Below, in pieces: positions 35,398 through 45,374 of a stretch of DNA of 64,000 nt. Numbering within the stretch: the first letter of the stretch is position 1; the number at the start of each line of letters is the position of its first letter. The position numbers and the translations under genes were made by a program. This DNA is from Aerosticca soli. GTDB lineage: Bacteria > Pseudomonadota > Gammaproteobacteria > Xanthomonadales > Rhodanobacteraceae. Under the pieces are notes generated by a model, which was not told the DNA's origin, searched no databases, and saw only the letters and a program-made list of their open reading frames with translations. The DNA lies in NCBI RefSeq assembly GCF_003967035.1, contig NZ_AP018560.1, positions 1,077,001-1,141,000 on the forward strand, in the 5' to 3' direction.

Positions 35398-36108
35398 ATG
35401 ATGGCGATGCAGACGGCGCTCGCCGCCCGGCTGGCCGACGTCCGTGCGCGGATCGATGCGGCCTGTCGCGCGGCAGGCCGCGATCCGGCCGAGGTGGCGC
35501 TGTTGCCGGTCAGCAAGGGATTCGATGCCGACACCATCCGTGCCGCGGCGGCGCTGGGGTTGCGCCGCTTCGGCGAGAACCGCGTGCAGGAGCTCGCCGT
35601 GAAGGCCGCGGCGCTGGCCGAGCTCGGGCTGGAATGGGTCGTGATCGGCCATCTGCAGACCAACAAGGCCAGGGACGTGGCGCGCTTGGCCGGCGAGGTG
35701 CAGTCGCTCGACCGGCTGGAACTGGCCGCGGCGCTGCAGCGCCGGCTGGAGCTGGAAGACCGCGTGTTGCCCGTGCTGATCGAGGTCAAGACCTCGCCCG
35801 AGCCGTCCAAGCAGGGCCTGCCGCCTGCCTCGCTCGGCGATTTCCTCGCGCGCCTGGCCGAGTTCCCGCGGCTGCAGGTGGAAGGCTTGATGACCATCGC
35901 CGAGCACAGCGCCGATCCGGCCCGGGTACGCGCCTGTTTCCGTCTGTTGCGCCAGTTGCGCGAGTCCATGGCGGCGCGCGGCCACGTGCTGCCACGGCTG
36001 TCGATGGGCATGAGCGAGGATTTTGCCCTCGCCATCGCCGAGGGCAGCACCGAGGTGCGCATCGGCAGCGCCCTGTTCGGTCCGCGATTGCCGAACGACA
36101 GGGTTTAG
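35398..36108 (+). CDS. YggS-family pyridoxal-phosphate homeostasis protein
   Basis: PLP-binding protein of the alanine racemase fold without known catalysis, involved in PLP supply. Three in-frame ATGs (35398, 35401, 35407) compete; the longest gives 236 residues. LLPVSKGFD holds the PLP lysine near residue 40; FGENRVQEL, EWVVIGHLQTNKAR, VQSLDRLEL and LSMGMSEDFALAIAEGSTEVRIGSALFG are all typical. Unlike many genomes, it is not next to pilT or proC here but follows a dipeptidase gene. Confidence 0.9.
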   Translation: MMAMQTALAARLADVRARIDAACRAAGRDPAEVALLPVSKGFDADTIRAAAALGLRRFGENRVQELAVKAAALAELGLEWVVIGHLQTNKARDVARLAGEVQSLDRLELAAALQRRLELEDRVLPVLIEVKTSPEPSKQGLPPASLGDFLARLAEFPRLQVEGLMTIAEHSADPARVRACFRLLRQLRESMAARGHVLPRLSMGMSEDFALAIAEGSTEVRIGSALFGPRLPNDRV

Positions 36109-36223
36109 TTAACCCCGATCGAACATCTGCCGGGGAAGGCTTTGCTAAGTTCACCCCACGATCATGCCCTGCTGCTCGCACCGCAGGCGCTTTTGGATGA
36201 AACCATCAGGGGTGCAACCCGTA

Positions 36224-36850
36224 ATGCCGATCAAGACATTGACCGCCGCGTTCGCGCTGCTCGCCGCCACCTGGATCGCCACGCCCGCACGGGCCGATGA
36301 AGCCCAGACCATCACGCCCTTCAATGCTTCCCACGCCGCTTCGACCGCGGCGCCGGCCTTGCCCGCGCTGAATCCGGCCGCGGCGCTCGCCGGCTCCACC
36401 GTCGCGGTGGACGTGGATCGTCTGCTCGGCCTGGACGAGGTGCTCGGCCCGCAGAGCGAGCTGCGCCAGGCGCTGATATCGCTGGCCATGCAGCTGCGCG
36501 ACATCCGCTACGTGCGCGGTGGCCGCGATCCCTCCACCGGCTTCGATTGCAGCGGTTTCGTGCGCTACGTGTTCGCTCATGCCATCGGCCTGGAGCTGCC
36601 GGCCAATTCGGCCTCGCAGTTCCTCGCCGGGCTCAAGGTCAGCCGCAGCCAGATGCAGCCGGGTGATCTGGTGTTCTTCCGCACCGGCCGGCGCGGCATC
36701 TCGCACGTGGGCATCTATCTCGACAACGGCCGCTTCATCCATTCGCCGTCGCGGGGCAAGAGCGTGGAAGTCTCCAGCCTCGACGAGGCCTATTGGGCAC
36801 GGCATTTCGCCGGTGCGCGCCGTCCCGAAGGCATGGACGACAACGGCTGA
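36224..36850 (+). CDS. NlpC/P60 cell-wall endopeptidase
   Basis: Predicted peptidoglycan D,L-endopeptidase. ATG at 36224 gives 208 residues with a signal peptide ending TPARA; the in-frame ATGs at 36164 and 36197 would lengthen the leader unusually. The C-terminal NlpC/P60 domain has the catalytic Cys in GFDCSGFVRYVF (about residue 108), the His in GISHVGIYL and the third polar residue in RFIHSPSRG. The stretch between signal and domain is Ala/Pro-rich. A terminator follows at 36878. Confidence 0.88.
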   Translation: MPIKTLTAAFALLAATWIATPARADEAQTITPFNASHAASTAAPALPALNPAAALAGSTVAVDVDRLLGLDEVLGPQSELRQALISLAMQLRDIRYVRGGRDPSTGFDCSGFVRYVFAHAIGLELPANSASQFLAGLKVSRSQMQPGDLVFFRTGRRGISHVGIYLDNGRFIHSPSRGKSVEVSSLDEAYWARHFAGARRPEGMDDNG

Positions 36851-36877
36851 AAACGGCCGTTTCGCAGCCACGAAACC

Positions 36878-36906
36878 AACGGCGCCCCGGGCGCCGTTTT
36901 CGTTTG
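36878..36906 (+). terminator. Rho-independent terminator after the NlpC/P60 gene
   Basis: A 9-bp perfect stem AACGGCGCC/GGCGCCGTT with loop CCG is followed by TTCGTTT, starting 27 bases beyond the stop. It separates the hydrolase from the rhomboid gene. Confidence 0.75.
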
Positions 36907-36973
36907 CGGCAAACCCGCTGCACGGGAATGCCGTAATCTGACCGATCCTCCCATCGGGGCCACGCTCTCCCTC

Positions 36974-37588
36974 ATGCCGTCACGCCTGCCGCCCGCCACC
37001 CGCGCCCTGCTCATCGTCAACATCCTCGTCTTCCTGCTGCAGCTCATGTGGCCCGACCTCGTGCTGGCCGGCGCGCTGTGGCCGCTGGACAGCGGGCTGT
37101 TCGCGCCCTGGCAGATCGTCACCAACGCCTTCATGCACGGCGGTTTCGATCACCTGCTGTTCAACATGTTCGCGCTGTACATGTTCGGCGGGGCGATCGA
37201 GTACGCGCTGGGCACGCCGCGCTTCGTGGTCTATTACTTCGTCTGCCTGATCGTGGCCTCGCTGCTGCAGCTCGTGGTGCTCAGGTATTTCCTGCATGAC
37301 GCGCATACGCCGACGGTGGGCGCCTCCGGCGCGATCTTCGGCCTGCTGCTCGCCTTTGGCATGTTGTTCCCGCAGGAGAAGCTGATGCTGATCTTCCTGC
37401 CGATCCCGATGCCGGCCTGGCTGTTCGTGATCGGCTATGCGCTGGTGGAGCTGCTGTCGGGCGTCACCGGCTTGATGCCCGGGGTAGCCCATTTCGCCCA
37501 CCTGGGCGGCATGCTCGGCGGCTGGGTGCTGCTCCAGTACTGGCGGGGACGGTTGCCGTTCAAGCCGCGCCGGCGTCTGTTACGCTGA
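36974..37588 (+). CDS. Rhomboid-family intramembrane serine protease
   Basis: A 204-residue protein with about six hydrophobic segments. The catalytic Ser is in TVGASGAIFGLLLA (GASG motif, about residue 118) and the His in VAHFAHLGGMLGGW (about residue 175); NAFMHGGFDHLLFNMFALYMFG is the conserved second-span region. This is the short bacterial form without extra domains. The substrate is unknown. The permease gene follows after 28 bases and may be co-transcribed. Confidence 0.9.
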   Translation: MPSRLPPATRALLIVNILVFLLQLMWPDLVLAGALWPLDSGLFAPWQIVTNAFMHGGFDHLLFNMFALYMFGGAIEYALGTPRFVVYYFVCLIVASLLQLVVLRYFLHDAHTPTVGASGAIFGLLLAFGMLFPQEKLMLIFLPIPMPAWLFVIGYALVELLSGVTGLMPGVAHFAHLGGMLGGWVLLQYWRGRLPFKPRRRLLR

Positions 37589-37616
37589 CCGGCCCGCGTT
37601 TTTCCCCTCTACCTGC

Positions 37617-38981
37617 ATGACCGAGCAACTGCAACGCCGCCTCACCGCGCGCCACATCACCTTCATGGCGCTCGGCATGGCGATCGGCGCCGGCCTGTTT
37701 CTAGGCTCGGCGAGCACGATCCAGCTGGCCGGTCCGTCGGTGCTCATCGCCTACGCGATCGGCGGGACGATGATCTTCATCATCATGCGCGCGCTCGGCG
37801 AGCTGGCCGTGCACGAACCGGTGGCCGGTTCGTTCGCCACCTATGCGCACCGCTACATCGGGCCGCTGGCCGGCTATCTCACCGGCTGGAACTACTGGAT
37901 CCTGATGATGGGGGTGGGCATCGCCGAGAGCACCGCGGTGGGCATCTACATGGGCCAGTGGTTTCCCGACGTGCCGCAGTGGCTGTGGGCGTTCGCCAGC
38001 GTGCTGCTGATCGGCGGGCTCAACCTGATGGCGGTGAAGGTGTATGGCGAGCTGGAATTCTGGTTCGCGCTGATCAAGGTGGCGACGGTGGTGCTGCTGA
38101 TCCTCGGCGGGCTCGGCATGATCCTGTTCGGCTGGGGCAACAGCGGCCGGCCGGTCGGCTTTGCCAATCTGTGGACGCACGGCGGCTGGTTTCCGCACGG
38201 ACTCACCGGCACCTTGCTGGCCTTGCCGGTGCTGGTGTTCTCCTTCGGCGGCATCGAGACCATCGGCATGGCCGCGGCCGAGGCCGAGCAGCCCGAGCGC
38301 ACCATCCCGCGGGCGGTGAACTCGGTGATCTGGCGCATCCTGATTTTTTACGTCGGCGCGCTGCTGGTGATCATGGCGCTGTATCCGTGGGATGCGATCG
38401 GCACCCGGGGCAGCCCGTTCGTGACCACCTTCGACCGGCTCGGCATCCGCCAGGCCGCGGGGCTGATCAATTTCGTGGTGATCAGCGCCGCGCTCTCATG
38501 CTTCAACTCCACCACTTTCAGCGGCAGCCGCATGCTCTACAGCCTGGCACGGCAGGGCCAGGCGCCGGCGCTGCTGGGCCGTCTGGACCGCCACGGCGTG
38601 CCCACGGCCGGCGTGCTGCTCACCATCGGCTTCCTGCTCCTGGGCGTGCTGCTCAACTACTGGGTGCCCGGACGCATCTTCGGCATGGTGATGTCGATCC
38701 TGGCCTTCAACACGGTCTGGGTGTGGGGCACGGTGCTGGTCGCGCACTGGCGCTTCCGGCGCAGCCGGCGCGAGGTGCCGGCTTTCCACTTGCGGCTGTG
38801 GCCGTGGAGCAGTCTGCTGTGCCTGGTCTTTCTGGCCTTCGTCTGGGTGATGCTCGGGATCAATCCGGACACCCGCGTGGCGATCTACGTCGGTGTCGCC
38901 TGGCTGGCCTTTCTGTGTGTGGCCTATCGCCTGTTCGGCATCGGGCGGCGCATGCGTCTGGCCGCGGTGCCCGTGCCCTGA
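37617..38981 (+). CDS. Amino acid permease (APC family, GabP/ProY type)
   Basis: A 454-residue, 12-span transporter. RRLTARHITFMALGMAIGAG and FLGSASTIQLAGPS are the APC N-terminal motif; ALGELAVHEPVAGSFATYA, GWNYWILMMGVGIAEST and VFSFGGIETIGMAAAEAEQPE are signature stretches of the amino acid transporter branch that includes ProY, GabP and AroP. Substrate cannot be resolved. It precedes frmA by 63 bases; a functional link is not evident. Confidence 0.85.
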   Translation: MTEQLQRRLTARHITFMALGMAIGAGLFLGSASTIQLAGPSVLIAYAIGGTMIFIIMRALGELAVHEPVAGSFATYAHRYIGPLAGYLTGWNYWILMMGVGIAESTAVGIYMGQWFPDVPQWLWAFASVLLIGGLNLMAVKVYGELEFWFALIKVATVVLLILGGLGMILFGWGNSGRPVGFANLWTHGGWFPHGLTGTLLALPVLVFSFGGIETIGMAAAEAEQPERTIPRAVNSVIWRILIFYVGALLVIMALYPWDAIGTRGSPFVTTFDRLGIRQAAGLINFVVISAALSCFNSTTFSGSRMLYSLARQGQAPALLGRLDRHGVPTAGVLLTIGFLLLGVLLNYWVPGRIFGMVMSILAFNTVWVWGTVLVAHWRFRRSRREVPAFHLRLWPWSSLLCLVFLAFVWVMLGINPDTRVAIYVGVAWLAFLCVAYRLFGIGRRMRLAAVPVP

Positions 38982-40154
<1,173 letters not shown>

Positions 40155-40173
40155 AAAACGGGCGGACCTTGCT

Positions 40174-41019
40174 ATGAGCGACTTGCAACGACTGGAACGC
40201 CACGCCTGTTTCGGCGGCTGGCAGGACGTCTACCGGCATCATTCCGCGAGCCTGGGCTGCGCGATGAACTTCGGCGTCTATCTGCCGCCGCAGGCGCGGC
40301 AGCGGCCTTGCTCGGTGCTGTACTGGCTCTCGGGGTTGGGCTGCACCGAGCAGAACTTCATCACCAAGGCCGGCGCGCAGCGGCGGGCGAGCGAGCTCGG
40401 TCTGATCCTGGTGGCGCCGGACACCAGCCCGCGCGGCGCGGCCGTGGCCGACGATCCGGCCTATGACCTGGGCCAGGGCGCCGGGTTCTATGTCAACGCC
40501 ACGCAGGCACCGTGGTCGGCGCACTACCGCATGTACGACTACGTGGTCGAGGAATTGCCCGCGCTCATCGAGGCGGCCTTCGCGGTGCGGCCGGGTCTGC
40601 GTGGCGTGGCCGGCCATTCCATGGGCGGACACGGCGCACTTGTGGTGGCCTTGCGCAATCCGGGCCGCTATCGCAGCGTGTCGGCGTTCGCGCCGATCGT
40701 CGCGCCTTCGCGGGTGCCGTGGGGGGAGAAGGCCTTCTCCGCCTATCTCGGCAGCGATCGCACCACTTGGGCGGCCTACGATGCCGTGGCGCTGGTGCAG
40801 CAGGCGACCGGCGAACGGCTGCCGTTGCTCGTCGACCAGGGCGAGGCCGACGAATTCCTCGGGCGGGAGCTGCATCCGGAATGGTTGCAGCAGGCCTGCG
40901 CGCTGGTCGGGCATCCGCTCACCCTGCGCCGGCATGCGGAGTACGACCACGGCTACTACTTCGTCGCCAGCTTCATCGACGATCACCTGGACTGGCACGC
41001 CCGCGCGCTCGCCGGCTGA
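40174..41019 (+). CDS. frmB: S-formylglutathione hydrolase
   Basis: Esterase D-type alpha/beta hydrolase that releases formate and glutathione, finishing formaldehyde detoxification begun by FrmA. ATG at 40174 gives 281 residues. The nucleophile Ser is in VAGHSMGGHGAL at about residue 150, acid and base lie in LVDQGEADEFL and YDHGYYFVASFI, and LYWLSGLGCTEQNF near residue 52 is a family signature. It lies 19 bases after frmA. No frmR-type repressor gene is next to the pair. The stop is 8 bases from the end of converging rapA. Confidence 0.94.
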   Translation: MSDLQRLERHACFGGWQDVYRHHSASLGCAMNFGVYLPPQARQRPCSVLYWLSGLGCTEQNFITKAGAQRRASELGLILVAPDTSPRGAAVADDPAYDLGQGAGFYVNATQAPWSAHYRMYDYVVEELPALIEAAFAVRPGLRGVAGHSMGGHGALVVALRNPGRYRSVSAFAPIVAPSRVPWGEKAFSAYLGSDRTTWAAYDAVALVQQATGERLPLLVDQGEADEFLGRELHPEWLQQACALVGHPLTLRRHAEYDHGYYFVASFIDDHLDWHARALAG

Positions 41020-41027
41020 AGACGACC

Positions 41028-43865
41028 TCAGCGCAGGGCCAGGATGTCCGCGCTGGCGATGAAGCGCACCGCGTCCAGCCGCAGGCGCGCGCCGGGCAAG
41101 GCCTCGAGCAGGGCCTCGCGCTCGGCGGCGAGGGCCTCGATCTCCTCGGGACGGACCGCCGGGTTCACCGCACGCAGGGCATGCAGGCGGGCGAGTTCGG
41201 CATCCAGCCGGGCGCCCACCTCGGCCCGGGCGGCGTCGATCGTCGCCTGCGCGCGTTCGCGCGCGATCGCCTCAGCCCGTTCCAGCATCGGCGGCACCAG
41301 CCGGGCGAGCATCTTGCGATAGCGCGGCACGTCGATGGCGCGATCGGCGGCCTTGCGCACCGCCGCTTCGCTAGGCGCGAAGCCCGGCCGCTCGGTGAGC
41401 CGGCTGTCCACGGTGATTTCGAGCGCCTGGGCCGGCAGGAAGCGCTCGGCGTCGAGCCGGCGATCGGCCACGCATTCGAGCACGAATACCGCCTGCAGCA
41501 GCGCGCTGCGCGGCGGCAGGGCGTCGTCGATCATGAAGGCGGCATTGCCCTGTTCGCCGGAGAGCACCAAATCCATGGCACCCTGCACCAGCGGGTGATC
41601 GAGCCGGAGCAGCGGCAGGTCCTCGCGGATCAGCGCGGTGGCGCGGTCGAAAGTCGCCGCCTGCGGGCCTTCGCCGAGGCCGGGCAGGGCGTCGGTGGAC
41701 AGGTATTGCGGATCGAGCACGAGGGTGTGCGCGTCAAGTTCTTCCACGTGCACGCCGAAATGCTCCATCAGCCGCTGGATGAAGGCGTCGCGGCCGGGAT
41801 CGTCGTCCTCCGCGCGCAAGGCGGGCAGGAGCTCGTCGGCATGCGGATCGCGGCTGGCGGCCAGTTCCAGCAGGTGGTCGCGGCCTTCCTGGATCATCGC
41901 GGCCAGTTCCGTGTGGGCGGCCCGGGTCTCGGCGATCAGCACCTCGAGTTCCTGGTCGCGTTCGTCATCGCCGCGGGCATGGGCCTCGGCCAGCGCGGCG
42001 AGCGGCGCGCCGAAACGGCGCAGCAGCTCGCGGCCGTCGGCGGGACTCTCGCGAAAGGCGTCGATGCCCTCGTCATACCAGCGCGCGAGCACGTGCTGCG
42101 CGCTGTCCGGCGGCACCAGCAGGTGGATGTCGATGTCGTGCGGCTGGCCGATGCGATCCAGCCGGCCGATGCGCTGTTCGAGCAGGTCCGGGTCGAGCGG
42201 CAGGTCCCACAGCACCAGATGATGGGCGAACTGGAAGTTGCGTCCCTCCGAGCCGATTTCCGAGCACAGCAGCAGCCGCGCGCCGTCCGCCTGCGCGAAC
42301 CAGGCCGCGTTGCGGTCGCGCTGGACGAGCCCCAAACCTTCATGGAAGCGGGCCAGGCCGATGCCGGTACGGGTCCGCAACGCCTCTTCCAGCGCCAGCA
42401 CCTTGGCCTGGCTGCGGCAAATCAGCAGGAACTTGTCCTGCGGATGGCGTTCCAGCAGGGCGAGCAGCGCCGCCAGCCGCGGATCGTCGCCGTAATCGAA
42501 GCTCAGCGCCGGCGGCCTGGGCTGGATGTCGGCATGGAACTCGGCCAGCCAGGCCTGCCGGCGCGCCTCGTCCGCTGCCCGCGCGACCGCCTCCCATACC
42601 GGGCGCCGGCGCGGAAAACCGCCGACGCCGGCGCGGCGATTGCGGAACATCACCCGTCCGGTGCCGTGGCGGTCGATCAGCGCACCCAGCAGTTCACGGG
42701 CGTGGGCGGGGCGGCCCGGCTCGGCCAGCAGCGCGGTGAGATGGGCATCGCCGGCGAAGGCGCGTTCCAGTTCGGCCTGTTGCGCCAGGGTGAGCGGCAG
42801 ACCCTGCTGCAGACGATCGGCGATCGCCGACAGGCCGCGGAAACGCGCGGTTTCCTCCAGGTAGGCGTCGAGGTCGTGGTAGCGCTGCGGATCGAGCAGG
42901 CGCAGCCGCGCGAAATGTCCGGCCCGGCCGAGCTGCTCGGGCGTGGCGGTGAGCAGGATCAGGCCGGGACTCACGGCGGCGAGCTTTTCCACCAGCGCAT
43001 AGCGGGGGCTGGCGGCGGCAGGGGTCCATTCCAGGTGATGGGCCTCGTCCACCACCACGATGTCCCAGCGGGCCGCCAGCAGCTGGGACGTGCGCTCTTC
43101 GCGGCCCTCGAACAGACCGAAATCGGCGATCACCAGCTGCTCGTCCTCGAACGGATTGCGCGCGGGATCGTTGCAGGCGATCGCTTCGCAGCGCTCCTCG
43201 TCGTAGATCGCAAAAGGCAGATTGAAGCGCCGCCAGAGCTCGACGAACCATTGATAGACCAGCGGCTCGGGCAGCAGCACCAGGACCCGTTCGGCGCGGC
43301 CGGTGGCGAGCTGGCGGGCGAGGATCATGCCGGCCTCGATGGTCTTGCCCAGCCCCACTTCGTCGGCCAGCAGCACCCGCGGCGGCCGCCGCGCGGCAGC
43401 GATGCCGGCCACCCGCAACTGGTGCGGCAACAGGCCGATACGGGCCGCGCCGAGCCCCCATGCCGGCGAGCGTCGCGCCTGGGCGCGGCGCTTCAGGGCC
43501 TCCACGCGTAGTTCGAACTGCGCCACCGGATCGGTGCGGCCGCCGATCAGGCGTTCGTCGGCGCGGCTCACGCTCTGCTCGTCGTCGAGCTGGCCCTCGT
43601 GCAGCTCGCGCCCCTCGCCGCGGTAGATCAGCAGCCCGTCCTTGATCTCCACGCGTTCGACCAGGAAGGCCACGCCCTTGCCGGCGACGCGCTGACCGGG
43701 CCGGAATTCGGCGCGCTCGAGCGGTGCCGAATCGCTCGCATAGCTGCGCAGCACGCCGGCCTTGGCGAACAGGACCTGCACATGGCGACCCTCCACCCGC
43801 AGCACGGTACCGAGGCCGAGCTCGGGCTCGGCAGTGGAGATCCAGCGTTGACCGGGAACGAACAT
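41028..43865 (-). CDS. rapA: RNA polymerase-associated ATPase RapA (HepA)
   Basis: SWI2/SNF2-type ATPase that recycles RNA polymerase. ATG at 43865 gives 945 residues, close to the 968 of E. coli RapA. Two small N-terminal barrels (FVPGQRWISTAEPELGLG onward) precede helicase lobe 1 with LLADEVGLGKTIEAGMI (Walker A, about residue 175) and VVVDEAHHLEW (DEAH), and lobe 2 with LLLCSEIGSEGRNFQFAHHL and EQRIGRLDRIGQ. The Spacer and C-terminal helical regions follow. The upstream frame to 44117 is a shadow of the Sel1 gene. Confidence 0.94.
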   Translation of the reverse strand: MFVPGQRWISTAEPELGLGTVLRVEGRHVQVLFAKAGVLRSYASDSAPLERAEFRPGQRVAGKGVAFLVERVEIKDGLLIYRGEGRELHEGQLDDEQSVSRADERLIGGRTDPVAQFELRVEALKRRAQARRSPAWGLGAARIGLLPHQLRVAGIAAARRPPRVLLADEVGLGKTIEAGMILARQLATGRAERVLVLLPEPLVYQWFVELWRRFNLPFAIYDEERCEAIACNDPARNPFEDEQLVIADFGLFEGREERTSQLLAARWDIVVVDEAHHLEWTPAAASPRYALVEKLAAVSPGLILLTATPEQLGRAGHFARLRLLDPQRYHDLDAYLEETARFRGLSAIADRLQQGLPLTLAQQAELERAFAGDAHLTALLAEPGRPAHARELLGALIDRHGTGRVMFRNRRAGVGGFPRRRPVWEAVARAADEARRQAWLAEFHADIQPRPPALSFDYGDDPRLAALLALLERHPQDKFLLICRSQAKVLALEEALRTRTGIGLARFHEGLGLVQRDRNAAWFAQADGARLLLCSEIGSEGRNFQFAHHLVLWDLPLDPDLLEQRIGRLDRIGQPHDIDIHLLVPPDSAQHVLARWYDEGIDAFRESPADGRELLRRFGAPLAALAEAHARGDDERDQELEVLIAETRAAHTELAAMIQEGRDHLLELAASRDPHADELLPALRAEDDDPGRDAFIQRLMEHFGVHVEELDAHTLVLDPQYLSTDALPGLGEGPQAATFDRATALIREDLPLLRLDHPLVQGAMDLVLSGEQGNAAFMIDDALPPRSALLQAVFVLECVADRRLDAERFLPAQALEITVDSRLTERPGFAPSEAAVRKAADRAIDVPRYRKMLARLVPPMLERAEAIARERAQATIDAARAEVGARLDAELARLHALRAVNPAVRPEEIEALAAEREALLEALPGARLRLDAVRFIASADILALR

Positions 43866-43900
43866 GCGTAAGATGCAGTGATGCAAACGAGGCGGCGATT

Positions 43901-44695
43901 CTAGCCGGTCTCCCGCGCCGCCGAGGGCGGGGCGGCCGCATCGAGCTGGGCGGCGATGCGCAGGCCGAAGTCGCGCAGCGTCGCGTGCGCGGCCGCCTCC
44001 AGCGTGCGCGCCAGGGCACGCAGGTAATGCGCCGGGGCCTGCGCCACCGCGCGACGCAGGCAGGCGAGGGCGGCGTCGATCTCGCCGCGCTCGCACAATA
44101 CCGACGCCCAGCTGCACAGGCCGCGGTAGTCGCCGGTCGCGGCGGCGTGTCGGTACAGCTCGATCGCCCGCGCGCGGTCGCGTGGCACGCCGTGTCCGCG
44201 CTCGTAGCAGCTGCCCAGAAAGTGCATGGCGCGACCGTGGCCCATCGCCGCGGCGCGTTCGAACCAGGCGATCGCGGCAGCGGTGTCGCGCGGCACGCCG
44301 CGCCCCTGGTCGAGCAGATGCGCGTAGTTGTAGCAGCCCCAGTCCGAGCCGGCCTCGCCGGCGCGGCGATACCAGATCGCGGCCAGGGTGTAGTCCACCG
44401 GCGTGCCCCAGCCGTGGTCGTGGCAGCGGCCGAGCATGTTCATCGCCATCGGCAGGCCGGCGTGCGCGGCGCGGCGGAACCAGTAGCAGGCCTCGCCGGC
44501 GTCGCGCGGCACGCCGCGACCGTCCAGATACAGCTGGCCGAGCCAGGTTTGCGCGTGCGGATGGCCACGGCGTGCAGCCTGCAGCAGTGTCGCGGCGGCC
44601 ATCGCGGGATCGGCGGCGAGCAGGGCTTCGATCCGGACGGTATCGACCACGACCGGCTTGCCGTCGAGGCCGGGCAGGCTCAGGGTGCGCTCCAT
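43901..44695 (-). CDS. Sel1-like repeat protein downstream of piuC
   Basis: A 264-residue protein with at least four Sel1 repeats (for example [72 protein letters not shown]) between about residues 45 and 190, forming a helical solenoid for protein binding, then a further helical tail. No signal peptide is seen. The start overlaps the 3' end of the piuC-like gene by 16 bases, so it belongs to the iron-regulated operon. A comparable Sel1/TPR gene follows piuC in Pseudomonas; its job is not known to me. Confidence 0.82.
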   Translation of the reverse strand: MERTLSLPGLDGKPVVVDTVRIEALLAADPAMAAATLLQAARRGHPHAQTWLGQLYLDGRGVPRDAGEACYWFRRAAHAGLPMAMNMLGRCHDHGWGTPVDYTLAAIWYRRAGEAGSDWGCYNYAHLLDQGRGVPRDTAAAIAWFERAAAMGHGRAMHFLGSCYERGHGVPRDRARAIELYRHAAATGDYRGLCSWASVLCERGEIDAALACLRRAVAQAPAHYLRALARTLEAAAHATLRDFGLRIAAQLDAAAPPSAARETG

Positions 44696-45366
44696 TGCCG
44701 CAGCAGATTGTGATAAACGCCGGTGAGCGCGAGCAGCGCCTCGGCGTCGGCGCCGCTCGCGGTCAGGCGCTGGATGGCCAGGTCGAGTTCGAACAGCAGC
44801 CGGCGCCGCTCGTCCTCGCGGATCAGGCTCTGCAGCCAGAAGAAGGCGGCGATGCGCGCCCCGCGCGTCACCGGCTCGACGCGATGCAGGCTGCCGGCCG
44901 GGTACAGCACGAGGTCGCCGGCGGGCAGCTTCACCGCGTGGCTGCCGAAGGTGTCCTCGATCACCAGCTCGCCGCCGTCGTAGCTTTCCGGCGCGCTCAG
45001 GAACAGTGTGCAGGAAAGGTCGGTGCGCACCGGCTGCGCGTTTGCCTGCCGGCGGTCGTAGCGGATCGCGTTGTCCACGTGCAGGCCGAAATGGTCACCG
45101 TCGGCGTAGCAGTTGAAGAGCGGCGGATAGACGTGGCGAGGCAGGGCGGCGGCGAAGAAGGTGGGGTTGGCGAGCACGGCATCGGTGATCTGCGCGCCGA
45201 GCTCAAGCGCCAGCGGATCGTCCTCGCGCAGTTGGCGGTTGTGCTTGGCCGCCGCCGAGCGGTAACCGGCGGTGACGCGCCCGTCCACCCAGTGCGCATC
45301 GGCCAGCAGCCGCTGGCATTGGGCGAGCCGGGGTCCGTCGAGGATGCCTGGGATGTGCAGCAACAT
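44680..45366 (-). CDS. piuC: PiuC-like Fe(II)/2-oxoglutarate-dependent (PKHD-type) hydroxylase
   Basis: ATG at 45366 gives 228 residues, the usual PiuC length. The double-stranded beta-helix metal ligands are seen as HVDNAIRY (His-x-Asp, about residue 96) and the distal His in [13 protein letters not shown] (about 160), with an Arg nearby for 2-oxoglutarate ([11 protein letters not shown]). [15 protein letters not shown] and [18 protein letters not shown] are family hallmarks. It follows the TonB siderophore receptor gene by 8 bases, as in piuA-piuC of Pseudomonas and fiu-ybiX of E. coli. The substrate of PiuC proteins is unsettled. Confidence 0.92.
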   Translation of the reverse strand: MLLHIPGILDGPRLAQCQRLLADAHWVDGRVTAGYRSAAAKHNRQLREDDPLALELGAQITDAVLANPTFFAAALPRHVYPPLFNCYADGDHFGLHVDNAIRYDRRQANAQPVRTDLSCTLFLSAPESYDGGELVIEDTFGSHAVKLPAGDLVLYPAGSLHRVEPVTRGARIAAFFWLQSLIREDERRRLLFELDLAIQRLTASGADAEALLALTGVYHNLLRQWSAP

Positions 45367-45374
45367 GGCGTTGG

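Noticed and set aside
40512..43511. A 999-codon open frame on the + strand across frmB and rapA
   Set aside because: It is the antisense shadow of rapA; its translation is Arg/Gly/Ala-rich with no domain, while the minus strand encodes an intact SNF2 ATPase. High G+C suppresses stop codons in such frames.
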